This document shows, piece by piece, positions 46,461-54,348 of a stretch of 64,000 nucleotides of DNA (position 1 is the stretch's first letter; each line of letters opens with the position of its first letter). Source of the stretch: Rhodopirellula sp. P2 (GTDB lineage Bacteria > Planctomycetota > Planctomycetia > Pirellulales > Pirellulaceae); the NCBI RefSeq assembly GCF_028768465.1, contig NZ_CP118225.1, positions 5,561,001-5,625,000 of the forward strand. The letters are read 5' to 3'. Position numbers and translations under genes: made by a program. The notes under the pieces were generated by a model. The model did no database searches, was not told where the DNA came from, and worked only from the letters and a program-made list of their open reading frames with translations.

Positions 46461-47372
46461 TTACTCTCCCACCGGTTCTTTGGGACCGACGTTGTCGATG
46501 TCGTATTGTTCGACACCGCTTTCGACGGAGGATTCAGGTTGATCGGCTTCCGCGGATGCGTCACCGGTAAGTCGTTGCTTCAGTTTGCCCAGGAACGGAC
46601 CGTATCCGTTGGGACCGGCCCAGTAACGCACCAGGTTGGTCACACCACGACAAGTGATCGTGGCACCGGACAATCCATCGACGGCAAAGTCATCACCATC
46701 GGGGGCAGGTCCCTTCGCAACACGAGCGGCGGGCGTGCCGTCGGTGTCATAAAGTTTGTTGCCGACCCACTGGGCTTTCCACTTGGTGTTGTCCACTTCG
46801 CCACCCAAACCGGGTGTTTCAGCGTGCTCGTAGAAAGTCAAACCAGCGATCGTTTCGAGATCGTTCTTCAACGCCATGTAGCCGTACAGCGTTGACCAAA
46901 GGCCTTTGCCGTAAACCGGCAGCACGACCATTTCGATCTTCTCGCTGCCAGGCTTCTTCACGTAGTAAACGCGAGCGACCTTTTCACGACGAGGAACGCC
47001 GATGTCGAATTGCGGGTCCGTGATCTCGATGCTCTCGGAATCTTTCTTCGCAGCTTCGCGAGGGTCGTATTTCTCGGCTTTTTCACCTTCGAGATCGGTG
47101 TCAATGTCACCCGTTTCCAGGTCCACCAATTCGGGACTGACCCAGGCCCAAAGCTTTTCAATTTGCTCTTTGTCCAGCTCGGCGGCTGGTTTTCCAAATT
47201 CGCCCAAAGACAAACCAGCCGCATCCAAGATGTTGCGTTGGCGGTCAAGGACTTTGTTCTCTTCTTGTAGCGGTCGCAGTGCCACCGCGGCGGCACTGAC
47301 GGCGAACGAACAGACCACGCATAGAATCGTCGCGGTCACGATCGTTTTCAAAGTGGAATCAGGCTGTGACAT
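46461..47372 (-). CDS. nqrC: Na+-translocating NADH:quinone reductase subunit C
   Basis: The protein has 303 residues, a little longer than the usual 260; the added length is an acidic C-terminal tail and a loop near 85-115. One N-terminal helix (about 10-32) anchors an FMN-binding domain outside the cytoplasm. The covalent FMN site is Thr238 in [15 protein letters not shown], the target of Apb[16 protein letters not shown] and [13 protein letters not shown] are further family words. Its start overlaps the end of nqrB by 14 bp. Confidence 0.96.
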   Translation of the reverse strand: MSQPDSTLKTIVTATILCVVCSFAVSAAAVALRPLQEENKVLDRQRNILDAAGLSLGEFGKPAAELDKEQIEKLWAWVSPELVDLETGDIDTDLEGEKAEKYDPREAAKKDSESIEITDPQFDIGVPRREKVARVYYVKKPGSEKIEMVVLPVYGKGLWSTLYGYMALKNDLETIAGLTFYEHAETPGLGGEVDNTKWKAQWVGNKLYDTDGTPAARVAKGPAPDGDDFAVDGLSGATITCRGVTNLVRYWAGPNGYGPFLGKLKQRLTGDASAEADQPESSVESGVEQYDIDNVGPKEPVGE

Positions 47373-48618
47373 AGCGTGCGGCCCTCCGGCGGATGTTGAG
47401 TTGGACGACGCCCCAATCGATCAACGGTGCGAACACGTTGCCGAACAAGATCGCCAGCATGATGCCTTCTGGGAAAGCAGGGTTGATGACGCGAATCAGC
47501 ACGGTCATGAACCCAATCAGGATCCCGTAAACCCACTTGCCGGTTTCTGTCATCGAGGCACTGACCGGGTCGGTCGCCATGAACACCAAACCAAAGGCGA
47601 GGCCGCCGATGACGAGGTGCCAATAAAACGGCACAGCGAACATGGCATTTGTTTCACTGCCAGCAAAGTTCAGCAACAACGCGGTCGCGGTCACACCAGC
47701 GATCACGCCAGCCATGATTTTCCACGATCCGATGCCCGTCGCGATCAGAATCAAAGCACCGACCAAACACAGCAGGGCACTGGTTTCGCCGACGCAGCCT
47801 TGGATGGTTCCGATGAACGCACTCATCCAAGTGATCGGCTCTTCGGTGCCCCAGACGTACTGGACGGCACTCAGCGACCCGACAGCGTCTTCGCTGGCGT
47901 TGGCCATTTGCCCCAGAGCGGTTGCACCGGAGAAGCCATCGACTGCGGTCCAGACTTTGTCGCCGCTGATTTGACCAGCGTAAGCGAAGTACAGGAACGC
48001 TCGCGAAGTCAGAGCGACGTTGAGGAAGTTGCGTCCCGTGCCGCCAAAGACTTCTTTGGCGACAATCACCCCGAACGCGATCCCCACGGCGACCTGCCAG
48101 AGCGGGATTGAGGCGGGCAGGGTGAGTGGAAAGAGCAATCCGGTGACCAGGAACCCTTCGTTGATCTCGTGCCCACGAAGGACACTGAAGACCAATTCGA
48201 CATGCCCACCCACGAACATACAAACCGCGTAAATGGGGATGAAGAAGATCGCCCCATAAATGAAGTTGTCGACGTGGTCGGTGGGGTCGTGCCCGAGCCC
48301 GATGGCGGTGTGAACGGTGTGGTGCCAGTCATAATCGACTGCCACATTCGCGTCGGTCATCTTTTGGATGGCCGAGTTGGCTTGATACCCTGTGTTCCAC
48401 ATGCCGAACAACGTGACCGGAATCAACGCGAAGACGACCGTGATCATCATGCGTTTCAGGTCAATGTTGTCGCGCACGTGCGTGCGTCCGTGAGCCGTCT
48501 CGCCTGGCGTGAACAAGAACGTGTCGAGAGCTTCGTACATCGGGTACGCTTTCTCGAGCAGTCCGCCTTTGGCAAAGAACGGGTGGACGCTGTCAAATGC
48601 GTCACGTAATGCTTTCAT
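47359..48618 (-). CDS. nqrB: Na+-translocating NADH:quinone reductase subunit B
   Basis: The protein has 419 residues, the usual length. It is the largest membrane subunit and carries covalent FMN and riboflavin. The FMN-linked threonine is Thr233 in [16 protein letters not shown], matching Vibrio Thr236. Helices are distributed from about 55 to 400, and [20 protein letters not shown] is a strongly conserved family word. It starts 5 bp after the nqrA stop. The C-terminal end overlaps the nqrC start by 14 bp. Confidence 0.97.
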   Translation of the reverse strand: MKALRDAFDSVHPFFAKGGLLEKAYPMYEALDTFLFTPGETAHGRTHVRDNIDLKRMMITVVFALIPVTLFGMWNTGYQANSAIQKMTDANVAVDYDWHHTVHTAIGLGHDPTDHVDNFIYGAIFFIPIYAVCMFVGGHVELVFSVLRGHEINEGFLVTGLLFPLTLPASIPLWQVAVGIAFGVIVAKEVFGGTGRNFLNVALTSRAFLYFAYAGQISGDKVWTAVDGFSGATALGQMANASEDAVGSLSAVQYVWGTEEPITWMSAFIGTIQGCVGETSALLCLVGALILIATGIGSWKIMAGVIAGVTATALLLNFAGSETNAMFAVPFYWHLVIGGLAFGLVFMATDPVSASMTETGKWVYGILIGFMTVLIRVINPAFPEGIMLAILFGNVFAPLIDWGVVQLNIRRRAARYVTA

Positions 48619-48623
48619 ATTCC

Positions 48624-49994
48624 TTAACCTTCACGCTCAATGGTTGTCAGGTTTTCTCGGATCAAGGATCCATATTCGTATTTACCGGGGCACACGAACG
48701 TGCACAGGGCCAAATCTTCTTCTTCCAGCTCCAGCACGCCGAGCTGCTGAGCCGAATCGGTGTCGCGAACGATCAACGCTCGCAACAATTGTGTTGCCAA
48801 GATGTCCATCGGCATCACCTTTTCGTAGGTGCCCAATGGAACCATCGCTCGCTCACTGCCGCCGGTGGAGGACGTGAAGTCGAATTTACGGTCTGGGGTC
48901 AATGCCGAAGCGAACACGCGGGTGACCGAAAACTTGTCAAAGCCTGGTTTCTGCCAGCCCATGAATTCGCGGTGGTCACCCTCTTCAATCACTGACACTT
49001 GATTGTCGTAGCGTCCCAGGAACTGATGCGGTGCCGCAGCGACGTGCCCGTTGAGCACCGAACCCGAGATGACTCGCAGTTTGACCGAGGTGTCGACTTC
49101 GCCCTCGATCAATTCGTCGATGCAAGCGCCCAAGCGGGTTTCGATCAAACGTGGTTGGTTCACTTTCGGGCCTGCCAACGAGATCACTCGGCGAGTGTCC
49201 AGTTGACCGGTCTGCAGGAATGAACCGATCGCGATCACGTCTTGGTAACCGATGTACCAAACCGTTTTGTTGAGGCTGACGGGATCCAAGTAATGAATGT
49301 GTGTTCCCGCCAAACCGGCAGGGTGGGGTCCCGAGAACGCCGAGGCTTGAACTCCGGCGACGTCGCCGCCAGGAATCGATGCCTTTTCGGCTTGGCAAAG
49401 ATGCACAGGACCGTCGGTCAATCGCGTCAACGCTTGCAACCCGATCACGAACTGGTCCTTGCGATCTGCCAACACCACGGCGGGGTCTGCCGCCAAGGGA
49501 TTGGTATCCGTCGCGGTGACGAAGATCGAATGGGGTGCCGAATCAATCGCGGGCACCTTGCCGAACGGGCGAGTGCGAAGCGATGACCACAGCCCGATTT
49601 GGACCAAGCCACCAACCAGCTTTTCGCGAGCAATCGAGACGGGGTCCGAGCCTGCGATGCCTTCGATCGTGGTCGATTCGGTCGAATCCAAATCGACGTC
49701 GATGACAATCGCTTCAAACTTTCGTTTCGCGCCGCGAACCACATCGGCCACGGTGCCCGAGGCGGGGGCGGTGTAGATCACGCCCGGTGTTTTCTTGTCT
49801 TCGAATACTGGTTGGCCCAACACAACCCGGTCGCCGGGGGCCACCAACATTGTCGGCTTCATTCCGATGTAATCATCGCCCAACAAAGCCACTTGACGGA
49901 TCGCCGGACCGGCTTCCATGTGCTGTTCGGGGCATCCCGTGATGGGCAGATCGAGCCCCTTCTTGATCCGGGTCACGCTTTGAGTCATTGCCAT
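48624..49994 (-). CDS. nqrA: Na+-translocating NADH:quinone reductase subunit A
   Basis: The protein has 456 residues from the ATG at 49994. Other NqrA proteins also begin only a few residues before IKKGLDLPI, so the longer TTG-start frame (to 50039) is rejected; the ATG at 49988 is also possible. NqrA is the cytoplasmic peripheral subunit involved in quinone binding. Family words are [36 protein letters not shown] and [17 protein letters not shown]. It is the first gene of the operon. Confidence 0.96.
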   Translation of the reverse strand: MAMTQSVTRIKKGLDLPITGCPEQHMEAGPAIRQVALLGDDYIGMKPTMLVAPGDRVVLGQPVFEDKKTPGVIYTAPASGTVADVVRGAKRKFEAIVIDVDLDSTESTTIEGIAGSDPVSIAREKLVGGLVQIGLWSSLRTRPFGKVPAIDSAPHSIFVTATDTNPLAADPAVVLADRKDQFVIGLQALTRLTDGPVHLCQAEKASIPGGDVAGVQASAFSGPHPAGLAGTHIHYLDPVSLNKTVWYIGYQDVIAIGSFLQTGQLDTRRVISLAGPKVNQPRLIETRLGACIDELIEGEVDTSVKLRVISGSVLNGHVAAAPHQFLGRYDNQVSVIEEGDHREFMGWQKPGFDKFSVTRVFASALTPDRKFDFTSSTGGSERAMVPLGTYEKVMPMDILATQLLRALIVRDTDSAQQLGVLELEEEDLALCTFVCPGKYEYGSLIRENLTTIEREG

Positions 49995-50287
49995 GAATGG
50001 GCACTTTGTGAAATTTGTAACAAAGTCGGTTCGAGCCAAAGCCCGCGTTGTTTCTCCGAAAGAAAGCGATGGAAAAAAATGTCGCGGGCCAAGCAGGCGG
50101 ACACTATTGCATAGCGTTAGAAGATTGACAACGGCAGATGGTTGTCGTTCCGACCTGGATATTGGTCTCGTTCTTCAACGAGGACCAACCATGCAAATGA
50201 AGCCGAATCTGCGGGTGAAACCGATCGCGGAATGGCTCCGTTCCCAACCGTCGCCCAAGGCGAATCTGCACGCCACTGGACGTACCC
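49995..50287. other. Leader and promoter region of the nqr operon
   Basis: This region precedes nqrA. A small inverted repeat (CTTTGT at 50004-50009, ACAAAG at 50020-50025, 10-bp spacer) lies directly upstream of the start. No clear -35/-10 pair was recognised. The stretch from about 50060 on shows no gene and leads into the 150-bp repeat array. Confidence 0.4.
50004..50025 (-). promoter_or_regulatory. Possible operator or leader hairpin before nqrA
   Basis: The 6-bp arms CTTTGT/ACAAAG are 10 bp apart and end about 10 bp before the ATG at 49994. An inverted repeat of this size can arise by chance; its position near the translation start is the only reason to note it. Confidence 0.25.
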
Positions 50288-50730
50288 GAGTAGAACAATT
50301 GTCTGAATTGTTCCGTCGGGCCAGGCGTCAACTCCAAGACGGCCCCTCACCCAACCTCGCCCGCGATCGCGCCAAGCTGCTCGATGATTCCACGCCGACA
50401 CGCAAACAGTTGAGGACAACTGTTCGACTCTGACTCAGTGGAGAACAATTGTCTGAATTGTTCCGTCGGGCCAGCCGCCAACTCCATGACGGCCCCTCAC
50501 CCAACCTCGCCCGCGATCGCGCCAGGCTGCTCGATGATTCCACGCCGACACGCAAACAGTTGAGGACAACTGTTCGACTCTGACTCAGTGAAGAACAATC
50601 GTCTGAATTGTCCCGTCGGGCCAGGCGTCAACTCCAAGACGGTCCCTCGACCAACCTCGCCCGCGATCGCGCCAGGCTGCTCGATGATTCCACGCCGACA
50701 CGCGAACAGCTGGGGACAACTGTTCGACTC
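50288..50730. repeat. Three tandem copies of the 150-bp element
   Basis: Copies begin near 50288, 50441 and 50591 with an exact 150-bp period measured on AGAACAATT. Each has a left end (GAACAATTGTCTGAATTGTT, then CCGTCGGGCCA), a middle with CTCGCCCGCGATCGCGCCA and a right end (AACAGTTGAGGACAACTGTT, then CGACTCT). Outer ends are inverted repeats of each other, as in the better-kept copy at 58102-58246. Because the period is a multiple of three, it creates a false repeating open frame on the minus strand. No gene is present. Confidence 0.9.
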
Positions 50731-50762
50731 TGCTTCGCAAGCGTCCTTCTAAGAACGAACGC

Positions 50763-52604
50763 TCAGTCGAGCTGCACGGTGACAGGCTCACTGCCGACCT
50801 TCGCGTTTTTCACGACGATGTTTTCCGGCGAGTCCTTGCCAGCTTTGACGTGGAACGCCTTGCCTTTGGGAGCTTCCGGTTGAAACGACTTGCCCGCCAC
50901 ACGGACAGTGTACAGCACTTCATTTGTGCTGGCGTCGACCAACTGGACCACCGGATTTCCCACGTCAAACGTGATCTCGCCAAGCTTGCCCCACGATGGT
51001 GGGTTGTAGTTGTCAAACTGCGAAATCGTCCGCGGCCAACCGGGATATTGCTTGGCCGACGGATCGGTCACGTCCACGTTTCGCGGCCAGCACTCCATCG
51101 TGATGTCCCGGGTCTTCGTGTTGAACCGCACGATGCCGAAACCAGCCGCTCGCGTGTTCAGCAAATTGCCAGCGGGCTTCTTTTCTGGATTGGCGGCGGC
51201 GTAGTTGGTGACTTTGTTGGCGAAACCATCCAGTGAATCGCCGGTGTATTCCGGGGCACCAGGCTCACGGTTTTCGCCCGGTTCGGTCGGTTCCCACCAA
51301 CGCAGATACAAGTTGGCAATCGAAGGCACACAGAACGACCAAATCGAATCGCGGTACTCATCGATGCCGTGATGAAAGATGGTTGCCAAGTGTTGGTCAC
51401 CGGCAAAGTGAAACGCGAACGCCCGGCGAAGTTCAGCCAGAGCCCGATTGCGTCCTGCTTGAGGCCAACCGTTGGAGTCCATGTCGGCGTGCAAACGACC
51501 GTTGGCGGCACCGTGAATGTGCGCCCCACCGCAGAAAATGGTTTGTGACAAAGCGACCTTCATGTCCGCGTCGGTCCAATCCTTGGCCCAATTTTCAATG
51601 AAGTCCAATTGTCGCTCGCCCATCAAGATCGCGCCTTCCACATCAACGCTGGCCGGGTCGTAGTCCGGGTTGCGGATGTGGTCGGGACGAGGCCCCTGCT
51701 TTGGCACGCGTCCGGCGGGTCCGGTTTTGAATTTGCGATCTTCGAGAATCGCGAAATCAATGTTTCCCCAATTGAGATTGGTGAAGTACACGCCGATGCC
51801 TTGGCCGACTTTGTGCGGGTCAACGGGATCGGGCAGGTGACTGGTCTGAGCCCGTTCAACTTCTTGGACGTAGACGCCGGGTTGCAAGTAACCTCCGTCG
51901 GCCGCGCCGGGAAGAGTCGCGATCTTTCCGCTTTCGCCCCACAGATTGGGCTGGCCGACATCGTGGTCATCGGGCAAGCACACCGTGGGACGGTCTTTGA
52001 TGATGTCGCCAAAATCGCGACCGAATTTCAGCCAAGCGGCGTAATGGCGATTGTGGTCGTAAACTTGGTCACCGGAAAAGAACAACACGTCGGCGTCGAC
52101 TTGGTTGACGTTGTCGATCAAGTCCTGACGCGAAATGTCACCCCCGTGAGCGGGGTGGATCGAGTTCCCGGTGAAGCCCGCGACGACGATTTCCTCTTTG
52201 TCGACCGGGTTCCGCCGAACCGTGCCTTCGTAGAACGCTTCCGTGCCGTGCGCGACGCGGTACTTGTGGTTTTGGGTGTCGTCCCAGTTTTCCACGCGGA
52301 AGGGCGCGGTCCAACCGGCTTCGATCACGTTCGCCTTGGCAACCTCGGTCCACTGACCATCCTTTTCAATTTCCAAGCGGACGACCTTGGGATCGCTGGC
52401 GTCGAGCGGGTACAGCTGCGCCGTCAACTTCAACGTTTTGTCATGAACCGTGTAAAGCGCAAAACAGATGACGTCCTTTTTCGCGACGTCAGGAATGCTC
52501 AGGTCCACTCTTCGTCGAGCCCGGTTTCCCCCTTGCGCAAAAACAGAATCGGCGGTGATCAGCAGTGCCAAGCAACAAAGTGCCAGACGGTTCAATAATT
52601 TCAT
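50763..52604 (-). CDS. Exported PhoD-like metallophosphatase
   Basis: The protein has 613 residues from the ATG at 52604, preceded by AGGAAA. A longer frame upstream (to 52739) adds 45 residues without a signal and is rejected. The N-terminus MKLLNRLALCCLALLITADS followed by VFAQ is a signal peptide. PhoD-family metal-site words are DVLFFSGDQVYDHNRHYA, VCLPDDHDVGQPNLWG and FHFAGDQHLATIFHHGIDEY. Such enzymes cleave phosphomono- or diesters with Ca and Fe; the natural substrate here is unknown. It follows the membrane protein gene by 31 bp on the same strand. Its downstream side borders the 150-bp repeat array. Confidence 0.92.
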   Translation of the reverse strand: MKLLNRLALCCLALLITADSVFAQGGNRARRRVDLSIPDVAKKDVICFALYTVHDKTLKLTAQLYPLDASDPKVVRLEIEKDGQWTEVAKANVIEAGWTAPFRVENWDDTQNHKYRVAHGTEAFYEGTVRRNPVDKEEIVVAGFTGNSIHPAHGGDISRQDLIDNVNQVDADVLFFSGDQVYDHNRHYAAWLKFGRDFGDIIKDRPTVCLPDDHDVGQPNLWGESGKIATLPGAADGGYLQPGVYVQEVERAQTSHLPDPVDPHKVGQGIGVYFTNLNWGNIDFAILEDRKFKTGPAGRVPKQGPRPDHIRNPDYDPASVDVEGAILMGERQLDFIENWAKDWTDADMKVALSQTIFCGGAHIHGAANGRLHADMDSNGWPQAGRNRALAELRRAFAFHFAGDQHLATIFHHGIDEYRDSIWSFCVPSIANLYLRWWEPTEPGENREPGAPEYTGDSLDGFANKVTNYAAANPEKKPAGNLLNTRAAGFGIVRFNTKTRDITMECWPRNVDVTDPSAKQYPGWPRTISQFDNYNPPSWGKLGEITFDVGNPVVQLVDASTNEVLYTVRVAGKSFQPEAPKGKAFHVKAGKDSPENIVVKNAKVGSEPVTVQLD

Positions 52605-52635
52605 GACGTTTCCTAAAGGGGCAACAAGTTGTTTT

Positions 52636-53631
52636 TCATGAGGTGGGTTCGACGGCCATCGACGTGTCTTTGACAGACGGTGCCGCGGCCGGTTTGTCAG
52701 CGGCGGGCGAAACCGAAGCTTGCCGATGCCACAGAACAACCAAGTACAGAGGAATCAGAAAATGAGGCGCACGCAACACGGCTTCGTGCAGGAATTGGTC
52801 TGCCCCCCAATAGTTTAGACTCATCGACATCCCAGCGACGGGTCGAGCCGCGGAGGTGAGGAACCCCCAGAGGGTGGCGTAACCAGCCGCCCAGCGACGC
52901 AGCGGGGGCACAAAAAGGACCACACAGACGGCGAAATCCAACACACCGAAGGTTCGCAACAACACGTTGGCGGTTTCGTACTCGACTCCCAACGAAACCG
53001 AAATCATGCCGTAAAAGAACGGTGGAGTCGGCCACCAGCCAATCGCGTAGCAGCCGTGCCCAGCAAACGTGGCGACCAACGCGAGCATCGCGGTGACCAC
53101 GGTGACCCGGTGGCGGGCACCGAATTTCAAGGCCAACACCAACAGAATCGGTGCCAGCATCTGACCGCCATGTTCCAGAAACATTGGAAACTGACGTTGG
53201 GCACCCACGTATTTTGCGTAGCTCAGCACGGCCAGCAACCCGCCACCGCCGATCAATGCGGCCATTTGAAACGTGGACCTCCGCCGGACGGTCAGCGTGA
53301 GCACGGCGCATCCGAGGTACAACCAAGTGATCCGAGAGAGCCAGACCTGCAGCCAACCGTCGTCGGCTCCCGTCCCCACGAACTCATCCCAACTGACTCC
53401 CAACCATTCGGCGAAGCTGTAGGTCGCGTCCTGCCAGAGCAGCACGCCGTAGGGACCTTCCCAGTAGTAATGCCCCCACGTCCAACCGGCAAAACACAAA
53501 AACGCAGCGACGCGGAGGATCGTCACCAGCCCGCGATCCTGCGAGACTTCTTCCGCGGAGGCGTCACAGGACCGCTCCAGATCGGAACCACGACTCGCTT
53601 TGGTGGCAGTTTCGGAGGGACTGGTTTTCAT
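52636..53631 (-). CDS. Multi-pass membrane protein of unknown function
   Basis: The protein has 331 residues from the ATG at 53631. About eight hydrophobic segments are spread from residue 40 to 315, for instance ILRVAAFLCFAGWTWGHYYW, QMLAPILLVLALKFGA and LLRTFGVLDFAVCVVLFVPP. The GVLDFAVCVVL segment is loosely DoxX-like, but this is not a firm match. The C-terminal 30 residues are soluble and Ala/Ser-rich. It lies upstream of the PhoD-like gene in the same direction, and the two may be co-transcribed. No function can be assigned. Confidence 0.8.
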   Translation of the reverse strand: MKTSPSETATKASRGSDLERSCDASAEEVSQDRGLVTILRVAAFLCFAGWTWGHYYWEGPYGVLLWQDATYSFAEWLGVSWDEFVGTGADDGWLQVWLSRITWLYLGCAVLTLTVRRRSTFQMAALIGGGGLLAVLSYAKYVGAQRQFPMFLEHGGQMLAPILLVLALKFGARHRVTVVTAMLALVATFAGHGCYAIGWWPTPPFFYGMISVSLGVEYETANVLLRTFGVLDFAVCVVLFVPPLRRWAAGYATLWGFLTSAARPVAGMSMSLNYWGADQFLHEAVLRAPHFLIPLYLVVLWHRQASVSPAADKPAAAPSVKDTSMAVEPTS

Positions 53632-54348
53632 CGGCAAGGCGTCAAAGGCAACGATTCAGTGCAAGCCAAACGGGCTTTTGAATGGGGCACCATTGTAACC
53701 TGCCAACGCCGTGGCGTGGCGACATCCGGAAAGAGGCGTGGCATCCCAGACCTCACGCCCCGTACGATGGACTTCCAAGTCCGTCGACCCACCAGTGCAG
53801 AAAAATTGTCTCCATTGTTCCGCCGGGCCAACGACCAAAGACGAGCGGTTTGTTGATTCACTCGAGTTCACAACCCGACGCGTCAGTTTTGAAGTTGCGT
53901 TTTTTCGTTGAATGGCCAACGGCCTCGTTCAACATAGCCAGTGGGCAACGCCCCTGGGCCAGAAGAACACGGCCCCATTTTGGCCAACGGCCAAATTCAA
54001 TCCCAAACGTGTGAGCTGATGTTGGCCGTTGGCCAACTCATTTCCCTCTGTTCTCGATTCCTGGGGCGATGCCCCAGGCTACGATGATGAAGGCCTTTGG
54101 CCAACAGAACCGAATGCAAAAGCGCAACTTCAAAACGCGTCAGCGAGGGACCCACAGGCTCGTTGCAATGGCACGCGGTCCCTCGCTGACGCGTCGGGTT
54201 AGGATGCAAGCGACAGGCCACTCGGCATCCCCGTCGCCAAACTCTCCCGCGATCGCGTCATGCGCCTCGACAGTTCCACGCCAACACGCGAACAGTTGGG
54301 GACAACTGTTCTACTCTGGCTCCGCGTCACATTTCTTTGCCACGTCCC
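53632..54348. repeat. Mosaic of nested repeat fragments
   Basis: No credible gene is seen in 717 bp. At 53797-53840 lies a decayed left end of the 150-bp element (AATTGTCTCCATTGTTCCGC), and at 54237-54320 its right end (CGACAGTTCCACGCCAACAC, then AACAGTTGGGGACAACTGTT). Between them are AACCCGACGCGTCAG words, GGCCAACGGCC and GTTGGCCGTTGGCCAAC palindromes, CCTGGGGC/GCCCCAGG at 54060-54078, and a perfect 18-bp inverted pair at 54135-54152 and 54177-54194. This suggests other repeats entered one copy of the element. Confidence 0.75.
54135..54194. repeat. Perfect 18-bp inverted repeat
   Basis: ACGCGTCAGCGAGGGACC at 54135-54152 pairs exactly with GGTCCCTCGCTGACGCGT at 54177-54194, with a 24-bp spacer. 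The core word CGCTGACGCGTCGGGTT recurs at 33848 and, in variants, near 4246, 26930, 26965 and 53877. Confidence 0.9.

Noticed and set aside
45654-46895. Plus-strand frame opposite nqrE, nqrD and nqrC
   Set aside because: Antisense to three certain genes; His/Asp/Gln-rich shadow composition.
47002-48111. Plus-strand frame opposite nqrC and nqrB
   Set aside because: Shadow of certain genes in the high-GC codon pattern.
50328-50555. Minus-strand frame with a 50-residue repeat
   Set aside because: It arises because the 150-bp repeat period is divisible by three; no start signal or conserved protein pattern.
51609-52598. Plus-strand frame opposite the PhoD-like gene
   Set aside because: Antisense to a gene with signal peptide and metal-site motifs.
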